NCBI RefSeq assembly: GCF_000369525.1
Contig: NZ_KB850072.1
Location: 186,001-250,000 of the forward strand
DNA: 64,000 nt
DNA from: Acinetobacter higginsii
GTDB lineage: Bacteria; Pseudomonadota; Gammaproteobacteria; Pseudomonadales; Moraxellaceae
Direction of reading: 5' to 3'
Part shown: in pieces, positions 27,506 through 36,795 of the stretch
How positions within the stretch are numbered: position 1 is the stretch's first letter
How the letters are laid out: each line of letters starts with the position of its first letter
The notes under the pieces: model-generated
The model's database searches: none
What the model was told of the DNA's origin: nothing
The model's input: the letters and a program-made list of their open reading frames with translations, nothing else
Translations under genes and position numbers: made by a program

Positions 27506-28198
27506 TTAGAATGAATATCTTGCGCCTAGATAGAACTCGCTTAAGTATAGATGTGCTTTCATTTGCTCATCTTGCAAACTACGCGCATTGGCAAAGTTGT
27601 TTAACCCGCTATCGGCTTTACCCAAGTCTACATAACGGTAGCCCAAATCAAGGTTAAGGTTATCAATTGCTTTATAACTAGCACCTGCACCTATGCTATA
27701 CACCAGTTGAGTTTCGGTATTTGAAAGATATTGGCGAGAGGTATTACCTTGCCAGCCTGAAGATTCCGTACGTGCAACACCTAGTCCAAGATTGCCGTAT
27801 ACAGCGACATTTTGCATGACTTCAAAATCACGATAAGCATTCAACATTAAACGTTGTGTATCGACTTTATGATGATTGAGGCTGGTTGGAAAGTTGCTTG
27901 AGCCACTGGTAAATTCAGCATTATTTTTAAAGGTATATTCACCATCAGTACGCCAACCATTGCCAAAGTCATAGCCGAAGCCCAATGAGGTATTGGTTAA
28001 ATCTTTTTTATCTTTACCCGCGATAAATTGACCAATGCCAGGGCGTAAGCTGGTTTCCATATTGTCGGCTTGGAGCTTAGCAGCGGCAACTTTTGCAGAG
28101 ATATAATAACCTGCATCATTGACGTCCTGAGCGTAACTTAGGGATACAGCAGTCAGTAAAACAGATGAAACCGCGAAACGGGTGAGTAGCTTGTCCAT
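27506..28198 (-). CDS. Small outer-membrane beta-barrel protein (OmpA/OMP_b-brl type)
   Basis: The start at 28198 (MDKLLTRFAVSS) gives 230 residues; the upstream TTG is unlikely. Signal peptide cleaves after SLSYA. The mature protein is a run of alternating amphipathic strands with Gly and aromatic residues (LGFGYDFGNGWRTDGEY, AVYGNLGLGVARTES, LVYSIGAGASYKAI, LDLGYRYVDLG) and ends FYLGARYSF, a C-terminal Phe signature for BAM insertion. This fits an eight-stranded barrel. The gene is divergent from a two-component system, sharing a 150-bp control region, so it is a candidate target of that regulator. Ligand unknown. Confidence 0.8.
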   Translation of the reverse strand: MDKLLTRFAVSSVLLTAVSLSYAQDVNDAGYYISAKVAAAKLQADNMETSLRPGIGQFIAGKDKKDLTNTSLGFGYDFGNGWRTDGEYTFKNNAEFTSGSSNFPTSLNHHKVDTQRLMLNAYRDFEVMQNVAVYGNLGLGVARTESSGWQGNTSRQYLSNTETQLVYSIGAGASYKAIDNLNLDLGYRYVDLGKADSGLNNFANARSLQDEQMKAHLYLSEFYLGARYSF

Positions 28199-28298
28199 AT
28201 TCAATTTTCCAAAATCAGTAGAGGAATGTTTGGTGATAAAAATCTTTATTTCCTCAGGACATGGTAGGAAGAAAAAAATCTTGGCGTGATGACAATTG

Positions 28299-28316
28299 GA
28301 TTACCGATTTGTAATC
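28299..28316 (+). promoter_or_regulatory. Candidate response-regulator binding site (GATTAC-N6-GTAATC)
   Basis: A perfect 6-bp inverted repeat, GATTAC and GTAATC, with a 6-bp spacer, 33 bases upstream of the response regulator start and in the divergent region shared with the OMP gene. Boxes of this general form are known for heavy-metal OmpR-type regulators (CusR/CopR class), so autoregulation is plausible. Confidence 0.45.
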
Positions 28317-28348
28317 TTGGCAATGAATAAACAAGGTTAAGATGTGGG

Positions 28349-29032
28349 ATGCATATTTTAATTGTCGAAGATGAATCTAAAATCGCGCAGTTTTTAGCGA
28401 AAGGATTAAATGAATCAGGTTATACCTGTGCTATTGCAAAAGATGGCATAGAGGCATTGTCACGTTTGCAACAAGACCTCTTTGATTTACTGATTTTGGA
28501 TGTGATGCTGCCACAATTGGACGGTTGGCAAGTTTTACAAACATTACGCACTTTTTCGAAAATGCCAGTTTTAATGCTAACTGCAAAAGATCATGTTCTG
28601 GATCGAGTAAAAGGTTTGGAGCTTGGAGCCGATGATTATTTAATTAAACCATTTTCTTATGTGGAACTCTTGGCAAGGATCAAAAGCCTGTTACGCCGTG
28701 TACCGAATGTAGAAAAAGAAATTTATCAAATTTCAAACTTAAGTTTAAACCGACTCAGTCGGGAAGTGTATCGTGCTGATACCAAAATTGATTTAACTGC
28801 CAAAGAGTTTGTGTTGTTACAGTTGTTGATTCAACATCGTGGTGAAGTACTGACACGAACGCAGATTGCTTCAATGGTTTGGAATATTAATTTTGAAACG
28901 GATACCAATGTGGTGGATGTTGCAATACGCCGATTAAGGGCAAAGATTGATGATCATTTTGTTCCTAAGCTAATTTATACCGTCAGGGGCATGGGCTATA
29001 AGGTTGATTTAAAAGATGGCAATAATGAATAG
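28349..29032 (+). CDS. OmpR-family response regulator (CusR/CopR-like)
   Basis: 227 residues. Receiver domain with the acidic pair ED (residues 8-9), phosphoacceptor Asp in LLILDVMLP (about 51), Thr in MLTAKD and Lys in LIKPFSY. The C-terminal winged-helix DNA-binding domain has LTAKEFVLLQLL, GEVLTRTQI, TNVVDVAIRRLR and the final YTVRGMGYKV. The closest families by motif are the heavy-metal/copper regulators CusR, CopR and IrlR. Its gene overlaps the kinase gene by 8-17 bp. No metal efflux genes are in the window, so the stimulus is not known. Confidence 0.9.
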   Translation: MHILIVEDESKIAQFLAKGLNESGYTCAIAKDGIEALSRLQQDLFDLLILDVMLPQLDGWQVLQTLRTFSKMPVLMLTAKDHVLDRVKGLELGADDYLIKPFSYVELLARIKSLLRRVPNVEKEIYQISNLSLNRLSREVYRADTKIDLTAKEFVLLQLLIQHRGEVLTRTQIASMVWNINFETDTNVVDVAIRRLRAKIDDHFVPKLIYTVRGMGYKVDLKDGNNE

Positions 29033-30392
29033 ACTGTCATTGGCATCCCGCTTAAGTATTGCCTTTAGCTTAATTTCCTGCATAGTTTTTATCAGTATTG
29101 GCGGTTTGTCTTATCAAAATTTTCGTGAAATGGTCTATACCCAGCAAGATAAGGCCTTGGCTGCTCGGATTAAACGGATGGAAGTTTTTTTGACCGATGC
29201 ACATACCGTTCAGATATTGGGGAAATATCCTAAGCTTTATGAAAATATGGTGGGGCACGAGGACAGTATTTTTATTGTCAAAGAATCAGCTCGCGATCTC
29301 ATTAGGATTAATCCATTACAGATCAAAATCCCTGAACTGAATTATTCAAATAAAATTCAGTATCGTAATAATACAGTTGAGCATCCAAGTACACGCTTTG
29401 CATTTCAATCCATCCAATATGATCATAAGCAGTATCAATTGATTGCAGGACAACAATGGGATGGGGCGAATCAGATCCTGAGTCAATATTTTTGGAAAGT
29501 CTTGTTTTATAGCGGGCTAGGTATTCTATTGTCCAGTCTTCTGGGATTTATGGTGGGACATTATTTATTCCGTTCCATGCGTACTTTGATTGCCGAGACC
29601 AGTAAAATTAATGTGCAGAAACTGAACCATCGTATTGAGGTTGAATCCACCAATATTGAAGTTCAGCAACTGAGTCAGGCGATGAATGAAATGCTGGATA
29701 AAATTCAACAGGATTATCAGAAACTGGCGCAATTTTCAGAAGATATTGCACATGAACTGAGAACACCACTGAATAATTTAATGGGACAAACTCAGATTCT
29801 ATTGTCACAACCCCGTAAAACAGAAGAATTAGAAAATTTATTATATTCGCATTTGGAAGAGTATGAACGACTCACCAAAATGATCGAAAGCATGCTGTTT
29901 ATTGCACGTTCTGAACATGATGAACAGGTGCTTGAGAAAAAGTCAGTCAATGTCAAACAGCTGATGAGGAATGTCATTGATTATTTTGATTGTTTGATTG
30001 AAGAACATCAGATGACGCTCCAACTGGATGTCATGGATGATTTCAATATCATGGCGAATGAGGCATTAATTCAGCGTGCGATTGCGAATTTAATCAGTAA
30101 TGCCATTTTACATGGTCGAGCACATGGTGTGATTGCAGTAGCGGTAAAGCAACGTGATTTAAACTGTGTCATGACGATTGTGACAGAAGGCGTTTTTATT
30201 GATGAAAAGCATTTGCCTTATTTATTCGACCGGTTTTATCAGGTCGATGAAAGTCGACATCAAAAAGCACAAACAGGTGGTCTGGGTTTGGCTATTGTGA
30301 ACTCAATTATGCAGTTACATGCGGGTTCAACTGAGGTCGAAAATCGATTTGAAGGGGTGGCGTTTAAATTGATCTTACCACTAAAGAATTAA
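29025..30392 (+). CDS. Membrane sensor histidine kinase partner (heavy-metal sensor type)
   Basis: About 455 residues from the ATG at 29025 (an in-frame ATG at 29016 is an alternative). TM1 at about residues 10-32, a periplasmic sensor of ~125 residues, TM2 at about 158-180, a HAMP domain, then the H-box FSEDIAHELRTPLNNLM with the phosphorylated His. The N-box is ANLISNAILHG and the G-box is TGGLGLAIVNSIM. The N-G-x-G ATP-lid motif is replaced by TEGVFIDEKHLPYLFDRFYQ, as in many CusS-like kinases. The periplasmic domain has no Met/His clusters typical of copper sensing, so the signal may not be copper. Confidence 0.9.
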   Translation: MNRLSLASRLSIAFSLISCIVFISIGGLSYQNFREMVYTQQDKALAARIKRMEVFLTDAHTVQILGKYPKLYENMVGHEDSIFIVKESARDLIRINPLQIKIPELNYSNKIQYRNNTVEHPSTRFAFQSIQYDHKQYQLIAGQQWDGANQILSQYFWKVLFYSGLGILLSSLLGFMVGHYLFRSMRTLIAETSKINVQKLNHRIEVESTNIEVQQLSQAMNEMLDKIQQDYQKLAQFSEDIAHELRTPLNNLMGQTQILLSQPRKTEELENLLYSHLEEYERLTKMIESMLFIARSEHDEQVLEKKSVNVKQLMRNVIDYFDCLIEEHQMTLQLDVMDDFNIMANEALIQRAIANLISNAILHGRAHGVIAVAVKQRDLNCVMTIVTEGVFIDEKHLPYLFDRFYQVDESRHQKAQTGGLGLAIVNSIMQLHAGSTEVENRFEGVAFKLILPLKN

Positions 30393-30720
30393 CGTAATCT
30401 TCATCAAGCTCTGTCAAAATAGGGTTCATGCATAAGCAATATGCATATTTGTTTGCTAAATGATCAACTCAGTGCGTTCATTTAAAGTTGGCAGTGGTTT
30501 GTATTTGAAAAGACATAACTTGACCTCATATATACATACCAGAACGCTACTATTATATCATTTTGTAGTATTTTTTATCGAAATGTCGTTATCACAGGAT
30601 ATTGCGTTGACTAGCATGTGATGAACGCTGATACTCTCAAGTTTGTTCAAGCAAATCGGTTCTAGGAGCTGGGCCACAAGCGCAGTTTTCCATAACTCAA
30701 TCCAACACAAGGGGCTATAT
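30393..30720. other. Leader/intergenic region upstream of the monomeric isocitrate dehydrogenase
   Basis: A 328-bp AT-rich region without a convincing gene. TTGACC at about 30519-30524 resembles a -35 box, but no well-spaced -10 is visible. A good ribosome-binding site (AAGGGG) precedes the ATG at 30721, which is why the in-frame start at 30643 is rejected. Confidence 0.5.
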
Positions 30721-32952
30721 ATGGCTGGTGGAAAGTCAAAAATCATTTACACACTGACTGATGAGGCGCCTTTATTAGCGACTTATTCATTACTACCGAT
30801 CATTGAGACCTTTACAAAACCTGCTGGCATTGAGATTGTTAAAAGTGACATCTCAGTTGCGGTTCGTGTGCTCGCAGAATTTTCAGATTACCTCAAAGAT
30901 GAGCAAAAGGTAAACAATAACCTTGCGGAGTTAGGTCGTCTTACGCAAGATCCAGATACCAATATCATTAAACTTCCGAACATCAGTGCTTCTGTTGCTC
31001 AGCTTGTTTCATGTATTAAAGAGCTCCAGTCGAAGGGCTATGCAATTCCTGATTATCCAGAAAACCCAACCACTGAAGAAGAAAAAGAAATCAAGGCGCG
31101 TTATGGTAAATGCCTTGGTTCAGCTGTAAACCCAGTATTGCGTGAAGGTAACTCTGACCGTCGTGCACCAGCTGCGGTAAAAAATTATGCGAAAAAACAC
31201 CCGCATTCAATGAGCGAGTGGAAGCAGTGGTCACAGACTCATGTTTCTCACATGGATGAAGGCGACTTCTACCATGGCGAAAAATCAATGACTTTAGACC
31301 GTGCACGTAATGTGAAAATGGAACTCATCACTAAGTCTGGTGAAACCATTGTGCTTAAGCCAAAAGTTGCACTTCAAGATGGTGAAATCATTGACTCAAT
31401 GTTTATGAGCAAAAAAGCATTGTGTGACTTCTACGAGAAAGAACTCGAAGATTGTCGTGAAGCAGGCATTTTGTTCTCATTACACGTGAAAGCAACCATG
31501 ATGAAAGTGTCACACCCGATCGTATTCGGTCACTGTGTGAAAATTTACTACAAAGATGCTTTTGAAAAACACGGTAAATTGTTTGATGAACTCGGTATTA
31601 ACGTAAACAACGGTATGGCTGGTCTTTATGAAAAGATTGCAACTTTACCGACGTCTTTACGTGAAGAAATCATCGAAGATTTACATGCTTGCCAAGAACA
31701 CCGTCCTGCGCTTGCAATGGTTGATTCTGCAAAAGGCATCACCAACTTCCATTCACCAAACGATGTGATTGTCGATGCTTCTATGCCTGCAATGATTCGT
31801 GGTGGCGGTAAAATGTGGGGTGCTGACGGCAAACCCTATGACTGTAAAGCAGTAATGCCTGAATCAACTTTCGCACGTATCTACCAAGAAATGATCAATT
31901 TCTGTAAGTGGAATGGTAACTTTGACCCACGTACTATGGGTACTGTGCCTAACGTTGGTTTGATGGCGCAAAAAGCAGAAGAATACGGTTCACACGATAA
32001 GACTTTTGAAATTTCAGAAGCGGGTATTGCCAACATTACTGATTTAGACACAGGTGAAGTGTTGATGTCACAAAATGTGGAAGAAGGCGATATCTGGCGT
32101 ATGTGTCAGGTGAAAGATGCACCAATCCGTGACTGGGTGAAACTTGCAGTAACACGTGCACGTAACTCTGGCATGCCGGCGATCTTCTGGCTTGACCCAT
32201 ACCGTCCACACGAAAATGAATTGATCAAAAAAGTTGAAAAATACTTGAAAGATCATGACACCACAGGTCTTGATATTCAAATCATGTCACAAGTACGTGC
32301 AATGCGTTATACGCTTGAGCGCGTAGCACGTGGTTTAGATACCATTTCGGTAACAGGTAACATCTTACGTGACTACTTAACTGACTTGTTCCCGATTATG
32401 GAATTGGGTACTTCAGCGAAAATGTTATCGATCGTGCCGTTAATGGCTGGCGGTGGCATGTACGAAACAGGTGCAGGCGGTTCAGCGCCGAAACATGTAC
32501 AGCAGTTAGTTGAAGAAAACCACTTACGTTGGGATTCACTCGGTGAGTTCCTTGCATTGGCGGTGTCTTTAGAAGAGCTTGGTATCAAAGAAGACAATAA
32601 CCGTGCGAAATTGCTTGCCAAGACGCTTGATCAAGCGACAGGAAAATTGTTGGATAACGACAAATCGCCATCACGTCGTACAGGTGAGTTAGATAACCGT
32701 GGCAGCCACTTCTATTTAGCATTGTACTGGGCTGAAGCATTAGCAGCTCAAGATGAAGATGCTGAGTTGAAAGCGAAATTTGCTCCGCTTGCAAAGTCAC
32801 TTGCTGAAAACGAACAGAAGATTGTTGCTGAGCTTGCTCAAGTACAAGGTCAAGCTGCTGATATCGGTGGTTACTATGCAATCGATCCAGCGAAAGTAAA
32901 TGCAGTAATGCGCCCAAGCGCAACATTTAATACCACACTTGCGTCACTGTAA
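30721..32952 (+). CDS. icd2: NADP-dependent isocitrate dehydrogenase, monomeric type
   Basis: 743 residues, the size of the single-chain ~80 kDa IDH of Azotobacter, Corynebacterium and Acinetobacter. The N-terminus [20 protein letters not shown] is the family signature. Other recognisable blocks are [18 protein letters not shown] (substrate Ser and Arg), [25 protein letters not shown] and [16 protein letters not shown]. It converts isocitrate to 2-oxoglutarate and CO2 with NADP. It is not homologous at the sequence level to the dimeric IDH encoded 1.1 kb downstream. Confidence 0.96.
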   Translation: MAGGKSKIIYTLTDEAPLLATYSLLPIIETFTKPAGIEIVKSDISVAVRVLAEFSDYLKDEQKVNNNLAELGRLTQDPDTNIIKLPNISASVAQLVSCIKELQSKGYAIPDYPENPTTEEEKEIKARYGKCLGSAVNPVLREGNSDRRAPAAVKNYAKKHPHSMSEWKQWSQTHVSHMDEGDFYHGEKSMTLDRARNVKMELITKSGETIVLKPKVALQDGEIIDSMFMSKKALCDFYEKELEDCREAGILFSLHVKATMMKVSHPIVFGHCVKIYYKDAFEKHGKLFDELGINVNNGMAGLYEKIATLPTSLREEIIEDLHACQEHRPALAMVDSAKGITNFHSPNDVIVDASMPAMIRGGGKMWGADGKPYDCKAVMPESTFARIYQEMINFCKWNGNFDPRTMGTVPNVGLMAQKAEEYGSHDKTFEISEAGIANITDLDTGEVLMSQNVEEGDIWRMCQVKDAPIRDWVKLAVTRARNSGMPAIFWLDPYRPHENELIKKVEKYLKDHDTTGLDIQIMSQVRAMRYTLERVARGLDTISVTGNILRDYLTDLFPIMELGTSAKMLSIVPLMAGGGMYETGAGGSAPKHVQQLVEENHLRWDSLGEFLALAVSLEELGIKEDNNRAKLLAKTLDQATGKLLDNDKSPSRRTGELDNRGSHFYLALYWAEALAAQDEDAELKAKFAPLAKSLAENEQKIVAELAQVQGQAADIGGYYAIDPAKVNAVMRPSATFNTTLASL

Positions 32953-32959
32953 TTGTTGA

Positions 32960-33020
32960 TATATCACCGGCAATATTGTCGGTGATATAAAAAAGCCGAT
33001 GTGAAAACATCGGCTTTTTT
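32960..33020. terminator. Double-hairpin bidirectional terminator
   Basis: Two consecutive hairpins: TATATCACCG with CGGTGATATA (32960-32989), and AGCCGATGT with ACATCGGCT around GAAA (32994-33015) followed by six T. They separate convergent genes ending at 32952 and 33039. Confidence 0.9.
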
Positions 33021-33038
33021 ATGCGCTCAATTTAGATT

Positions 33039-33857
33039 TTAACGACCGTTACGGCTACGTCCGCGTGGTGCTTTGGTATTTGGACGCGTTGTACCATTGG
33101 TCTTACGACGTGGTTTATCTGCATCATCAGTTTGCCAAATACGGGTTGTACCACCGCCAGCTTTTTTCTTACCTTTAAATGGTTTTTCACCTCTTTCTTC
33201 ACGTGCTTTATCTTTGGCACGAGAGAAATGCGGTTTATTATTCGATTTTTTCGCGAAAGAACGACCTTCATAAGGCTTGTCTGCCGGAACGTCTTTAAAG
33301 TCTGGATAAAGTAAAGGTTCGATTTCGAGTTGTTCACCAGGCTGTAAACCCAGTTTGACGAGATCAATGCTGCCAATTTGAGTACGGATCAGACGTAAAG
33401 TCGGGAAACCCACAGCCGCTGTCATACGACGTACTTGACGATTACGACCTTCACAGATTTGTAGTTCGATCCAAGTCGTTGGAATATTTGCACGATAACG
33501 TACAGGTGGGTTACGTTCCCATAGCCATTCCGGTTGTTCAACTTTACGCGCTTTGGCAGGTAAAGTCATACCATCTGCAAGTTCAACACCCTTTTGCAGT
33601 TTTTCAATAGCTTCTTCTGTGACATCACCATCAACTTGAGCAAGATAAGTTTTATATTTCTTATTATCAGGGTGGGTGATGAATTGATTTAAACCACCAT
33701 GATCAGTAAGAAACATTAAACCTTCAGAGTCTAAATCTAGACGTCCTGCAATACGAAGTTCAGGATCTTTAATAAAACTTGAAACTGTTAAATGTTTTTC
33801 ATCTTCGCGAAACTGTGACAAAACGTCAAAAGGTTTATTAAATACGACTACTTTCAT
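33039..33857 (-). CDS. rluE: 23S rRNA pseudouridine synthase, RluE-like (RsuA family)
   Basis: 272 residues. The catalytic motif GRLDLDSEGLMFLT (Asp at about residue 40) and the C-terminal family motif EGRNRQVRRMTAAVGFPTLRLIR mark the RsuA/RluB/RluE/RluF group. There is no N-terminal S4 domain; the protein starts directly at MKVVVFNKPFDVLSQF, as RluE does. In E. coli RluE modifies U2457. A C-terminal extension of ~70 residues is strongly basic and low-complexity (KKSNNKPHFSRAKDK, RPNTKAPRGRSRNGR), probably for RNA binding. It lies between the two isocitrate dehydrogenase genes without functional link. Confidence 0.85.
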   Translation of the reverse strand: MKVVVFNKPFDVLSQFREDEKHLTVSSFIKDPELRIAGRLDLDSEGLMFLTDHGGLNQFITHPDNKKYKTYLAQVDGDVTEEAIEKLQKGVELADGMTLPAKARKVEQPEWLWERNPPVRYRANIPTTWIELQICEGRNRQVRRMTAAVGFPTLRLIRTQIGSIDLVKLGLQPGEQLEIEPLLYPDFKDVPADKPYEGRSFAKKSNNKPHFSRAKDKAREERGEKPFKGKKKAGGGTTRIWQTDDADKPRRKTNGTTRPNTKAPRGRSRNGR

Positions 33858-33996
33858 ATGGATATACTACTTTGGCTATGGGCGGCATCATAACAATAAA
33901 GGTTTCTATTTAATGGAGAAATGTTGTTATTTCCCGTATAAATCTCAAAAAAAACCTGTTTTGAACTAAACTGTTTCATGCAATAAAAAACGAAAG

Positions 33997-34014
33997 TATG
34001 CCATAGAAGGCATA
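33997..34014 (+). promoter_or_regulatory. Inverted repeat in the leader of the dimeric isocitrate dehydrogenase gene
   Basis: TATGCC and GGCATA form a perfect 6-bp inverted repeat with a 6-bp spacer, 37 bases before the ATG at 34052. It could be an operator or a small leader hairpin. Confidence 0.3.
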
Positions 34015-34051
34015 GAGATAATCGCTAAATACATGAGGGAGAACCTACAAA

Positions 34052-35308
34052 ATGGGTTATCAGAAGATTGTGGTTCCTGCTGATGGAGACAAAATCACAG
34101 TAAATGCAGACCTGTCATTGAATGTTCCAAATCGTCCAATCATCCCTTTTATTGAAGGTGATGGTATTGGTGTGGATATTACACCAGCAATGAAGGCAGT
34201 AGTAGATGCCGCCGTGTTAAAAGCTTACGGTGGCAAACGTTCGATCGAATGGATGGAAGTCTACTGCGGCGAAAAAGCAGATAAAATTTATGGCAATTAT
34301 ATGCCAGAAGAAACTTTTGATGCTTTACGCGAGTTTATTATATCAATAAAAGGCCCTTTGACTACACCTGTCGGAGGCGGTATTCGTTCTTTGAATGTTG
34401 CATTGCGCCAAGAACTTGATCTATATGTTTGTGTGCGTCCAGTACGTTGGTTTGAAGGTGTGCCTTCACCTGTGCAACATCCAGAACTCACGGATATGGT
34501 GATTTTCCGTGAAAACTCAGAAGATATCTATGCGGGGATTGAATGGAAGGCCGATTCTCCAGAAGCGAAAAAAGTTATTAAATTTTTGCAAGAAGAAATG
34601 GGGGTGACCAAAATCCGATTCCCTAAAGATTGTGGTATCGGCATTAAGCCTGTTTCTAAAGAAGGAACCCAACGTCTGGTGCGTAAAGCCATTCAGTTTG
34701 CGATTGATAATGACAAACCTTCTGTGACGCTAGTACACAAAGGTAACATCATGAAATACACCGAAGGTGCGTTTAAAGAGTGGGGCTATGAACTTGCGAT
34801 GGAGCGTTTTGGTGGGCAGCTGCTAGATGGTGGGCCTTGGGTAAAAATTAAAAATCCGAAAACGGGTAAAGACATTATTATTAAAGATGTGATTGCCGAT
34901 GCATTCTTACAGCAAATTTTAATGCGTCCAGCCGATTATTCCGTGATTGCGACACTGAACTTAAATGGTGACTATATTTCTGATGCACTTGCAGCAGAGG
35001 TGGGCGGCATTGGGATTGCACCGGGCGCGAATATTGGCGGTGCAATTGCAGTTTATGAAGCAACACATGGCACTGCACCGAAGTATGCGGGGCAAGATAA
35101 GGTCAACCCGGGTTCGATTATTCTCTCTGCAGAAATGATGCTGCGTGATATGGGCTGGGTTGAAGCCGCGGATCTAATTATTCAAGGTGTTTCGGGTGCA
35201 ATTTCTGCCAAGACCGTGACGTACGACTTTGAGCGTTTAATGCCAAATGCAACCTTACTACGCTGTTCTGAATTTGGACAAGCCATAATCCAGCATATGG
35301 AAGATTAA
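34052..35308 (+). CDS. icd: NADP-dependent isocitrate dehydrogenase, homodimeric type
   Basis: 418 residues, the length of E. coli Icd (416). [17 protein letters not shown] is the N-terminal nucleotide/substrate region. [13 protein letters not shown] contains the regulatory Ser equivalent to E. coli Ser113 and isocitrate-binding Arg residues. [26 protein letters not shown], the metal-binding [17 protein letters not shown] and the NADP-binding [17 protein letters not shown] are all present. The presence of the regulatory Ser suggests control by IDH kinase/phosphatase, though aceK is not in the window. Confidence 0.96.
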   Translation: MGYQKIVVPADGDKITVNADLSLNVPNRPIIPFIEGDGIGVDITPAMKAVVDAAVLKAYGGKRSIEWMEVYCGEKADKIYGNYMPEETFDALREFIISIKGPLTTPVGGGIRSLNVALRQELDLYVCVRPVRWFEGVPSPVQHPELTDMVIFRENSEDIYAGIEWKADSPEAKKVIKFLQEEMGVTKIRFPKDCGIGIKPVSKEGTQRLVRKAIQFAIDNDKPSVTLVHKGNIMKYTEGAFKEWGYELAMERFGGQLLDGGPWVKIKNPKTGKDIIIKDVIADAFLQQILMRPADYSVIATLNLNGDYISDALAAEVGGIGIAPGANIGGAIAVYEATHGTAPKYAGQDKVNPGSIILSAEMMLRDMGWVEAADLIIQGVSGAISAKTVTYDFERLMPNATLLRCSEFGQAIIQHMED

Positions 35309-35325
35309 AGTCTAAGCATGAAATG

Positions 35326-35352
35326 AAAGAGCGGTTTTACCGCTCTTTTTTT
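35326..35352 (+). terminator. Terminator after icd
   Basis: AAAGAGCGGT pairs with ACCGCTCTTT (10 bp, 3-base loop), followed by a long T-run. Confidence 0.9.
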
Positions 35353-35446
35353 ATTTAAAATTGAGATAAATAAGTCGTGAGAAAAACATGTACAAAATTG
35401 AATGTATGACATATTTTGATGTATTCGAAAATAAAAATTGAACATC

Positions 35447-36067
35447 ATGGCGGAAAGAAAATATGGTGCAGCAGCACCGAAAACAACAGAAACCATTACT
35501 AGCTTGGATTGGTACGGACAAGTACTCAATAATCAAAAATATGAGCGGACGCTATTTGTAGACTTAGATCTGTCAGAAGCTCAAAGTACAGGTGCGATTT
35601 TTAATGAATGTACTTTTCGACGAGCACGTTTTAATGCATCGGTTCATCAGCGTAGCGCATTTTTAAATTGTACTTTCTATTTCTGCAATTTCTTTGATAG
35701 TAAATTCACCGACTGCAAGTTGGTTGGTAGCATGTTTAGTGATTGTCAGTTTCACCATATGCGGGTTGAGGACAGTGATTGGGCTTTTGTTGGATTACCG
35801 GGCGCGGATTTAGAGAAAGCTTCTTTTTTGAGAACCCGTTTAAGGGAAGCTGATTTGACTGCGGCGCGTTGCCATGGAAGTTCGATTCGAGAGAGTGATC
35901 TCTCTGGTGCATGGCTACACCGCGCAGATTTTACCAAGTGTGATTTAAGAGGCAGTGATTTGAGTGCCTTAGATCCGAAAGAGACTCAAATTAAAGAGGC
36001 GATTATTAATCTTGATCAAACGCTGATGATTGCAGAAAATCTAGGCTTTGATGTCAGAATTGATTGA
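35447..36067 (+). CDS. Pentapeptide-repeat protein, Qnr/McbG-like
   Basis: The start at the ATG 35447 gives 206 residues (an in-frame TTG at 35438 is less likely). From about residue 40 to 165 the chain is a series of A(D/N)LxX-type pentapeptides (FNECTFRRARFNAS, CNFFDSKFTDCKL, ADLEKASFLRTRLREADLTAARC, SDLSGAWLHRADFTKCDLRGSDL), predicted to form a right-handed quadrilateral beta-helix. The C-terminal capping pattern, LD..ETQIKEAIINLDQ...AENLGFDV, resembles the end of Qnr and McbG, DNA-mimic proteins that protect gyrase. Length is close to Qnr (~218). Function as a gyrase protector is an inference; many pentapeptide proteins have no known role. Confidence 0.75.
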   Translation: MAERKYGAAAPKTTETITSLDWYGQVLNNQKYERTLFVDLDLSEAQSTGAIFNECTFRRARFNASVHQRSAFLNCTFYFCNFFDSKFTDCKLVGSMFSDCQFHHMRVEDSDWAFVGLPGADLEKASFLRTRLREADLTAARCHGSSIRESDLSGAWLHRADFTKCDLRGSDLSALDPKETQIKEAIINLDQTLMIAENLGFDVRID

Positions 36068-36090
36068 AATAGGGATAAAAGGCTCTAATC

Positions 36091-36120
36091 AAAATGAGTG
36101 GTTTTATGCCACTCATTTTT
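36091..36120 (+). terminator. Terminator after the pentapeptide-repeat gene
   Basis: AATGAGTGG pairs with CCACTCATT around a 7-base loop, followed by T-rich sequence. Confidence 0.8.
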
Positions 36121-36476
36121 ATGGGAGATGGAAAAAGCTTATCTTGTTAAGAAAGATAGAGTCGAATAAAAGGGACTCATTGTGATCTAAAGAAGCCCGT
36201 TAAACGGTTACTTGAATTCAATGCGTGTAGAGATTATATGTGATAATACTGCTTATGTTTGTGGAGATAGCACATTGGCTATATGTGATATTTGACACGC
36301 CACAGTTTAAGAACTTAGGTATTATTTCTTTGCAGAAGGTAAATAGAAAATTAAACAATATGGGAAAGATGAGTATTGACCGATATGTAATAGGTAACAT
36401 ACTCCAAATTGAGAACTAATTAAATTCATTTCGTGCTAAAACAGTCTCAAATTTAATGGTTAAGGCTATTCTGTGA
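36121..36476. other. AT-rich intergenic region without recognisable gene
   Basis: A 356-bp stretch between the pentapeptide gene and the small membrane protein of the T6SS-like cassette. Short open frames here have no protein-like composition. I see no repeat, RNA gene or hairpin terminator. Confidence 0.5.
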
Positions 36477-36794
36477 TTATATTTTTTCGTTATTCAAATC
36501 TGCATCTCGATGACCTAATTCTGGCTGCTCTCGCTCTAACCATTTTTGATAGCTAATACTGATATTAAATACATTCATACTTATACTCAGTAATAACGCG
36601 ATGATACTAATTAGAATTTCTATTTTCTGCTTCAGAATTAATGTAATAATTAATATTAAAGCTGAGGTGGAAATGAAAAATGTATCAATTGAAACAGCAT
36701 AGTGATTGTTCTTTGTCATAAAAGATAGGGTATAAATGAATACAACTCCAATAATGTTTAGGAGAGCAACCCAAAATAAGATTTTAACTTTCAT
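36477..36794 (-). CDS. Small multi-TM protein, candidate immunity protein
   Basis: The start at about 36794 (MKVKILFWVALLN) gives 105 residues. Three hydrophobic helices are visible (ILFWVALLNIIGVVFIYTLSF, FFISTSALILIITLILK, IEILISIIALLLSISMNVF), followed by a polar, charged C-terminal tail (EREQPELGHRDADLNNEKI). The start lies directly after the stop of the upstream effector-like gene, implying translational coupling. Small membrane proteins in this position after a PAAR-linked effector gene usually protect the producer from a periplasm- or membrane-acting toxin. That role is inferred from position only; no family is recognised. Confidence 0.55.
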   Translation of the reverse strand: MKVKILFWVALLNIIGVVFIYTLSFMTKNNHYAVSIDTFFISTSALILIITLILKQKIEILISIIALLLSISMNVFNISISYQKWLEREQPELGHRDADLNNEKI

Positions 36795-36795
36795 A

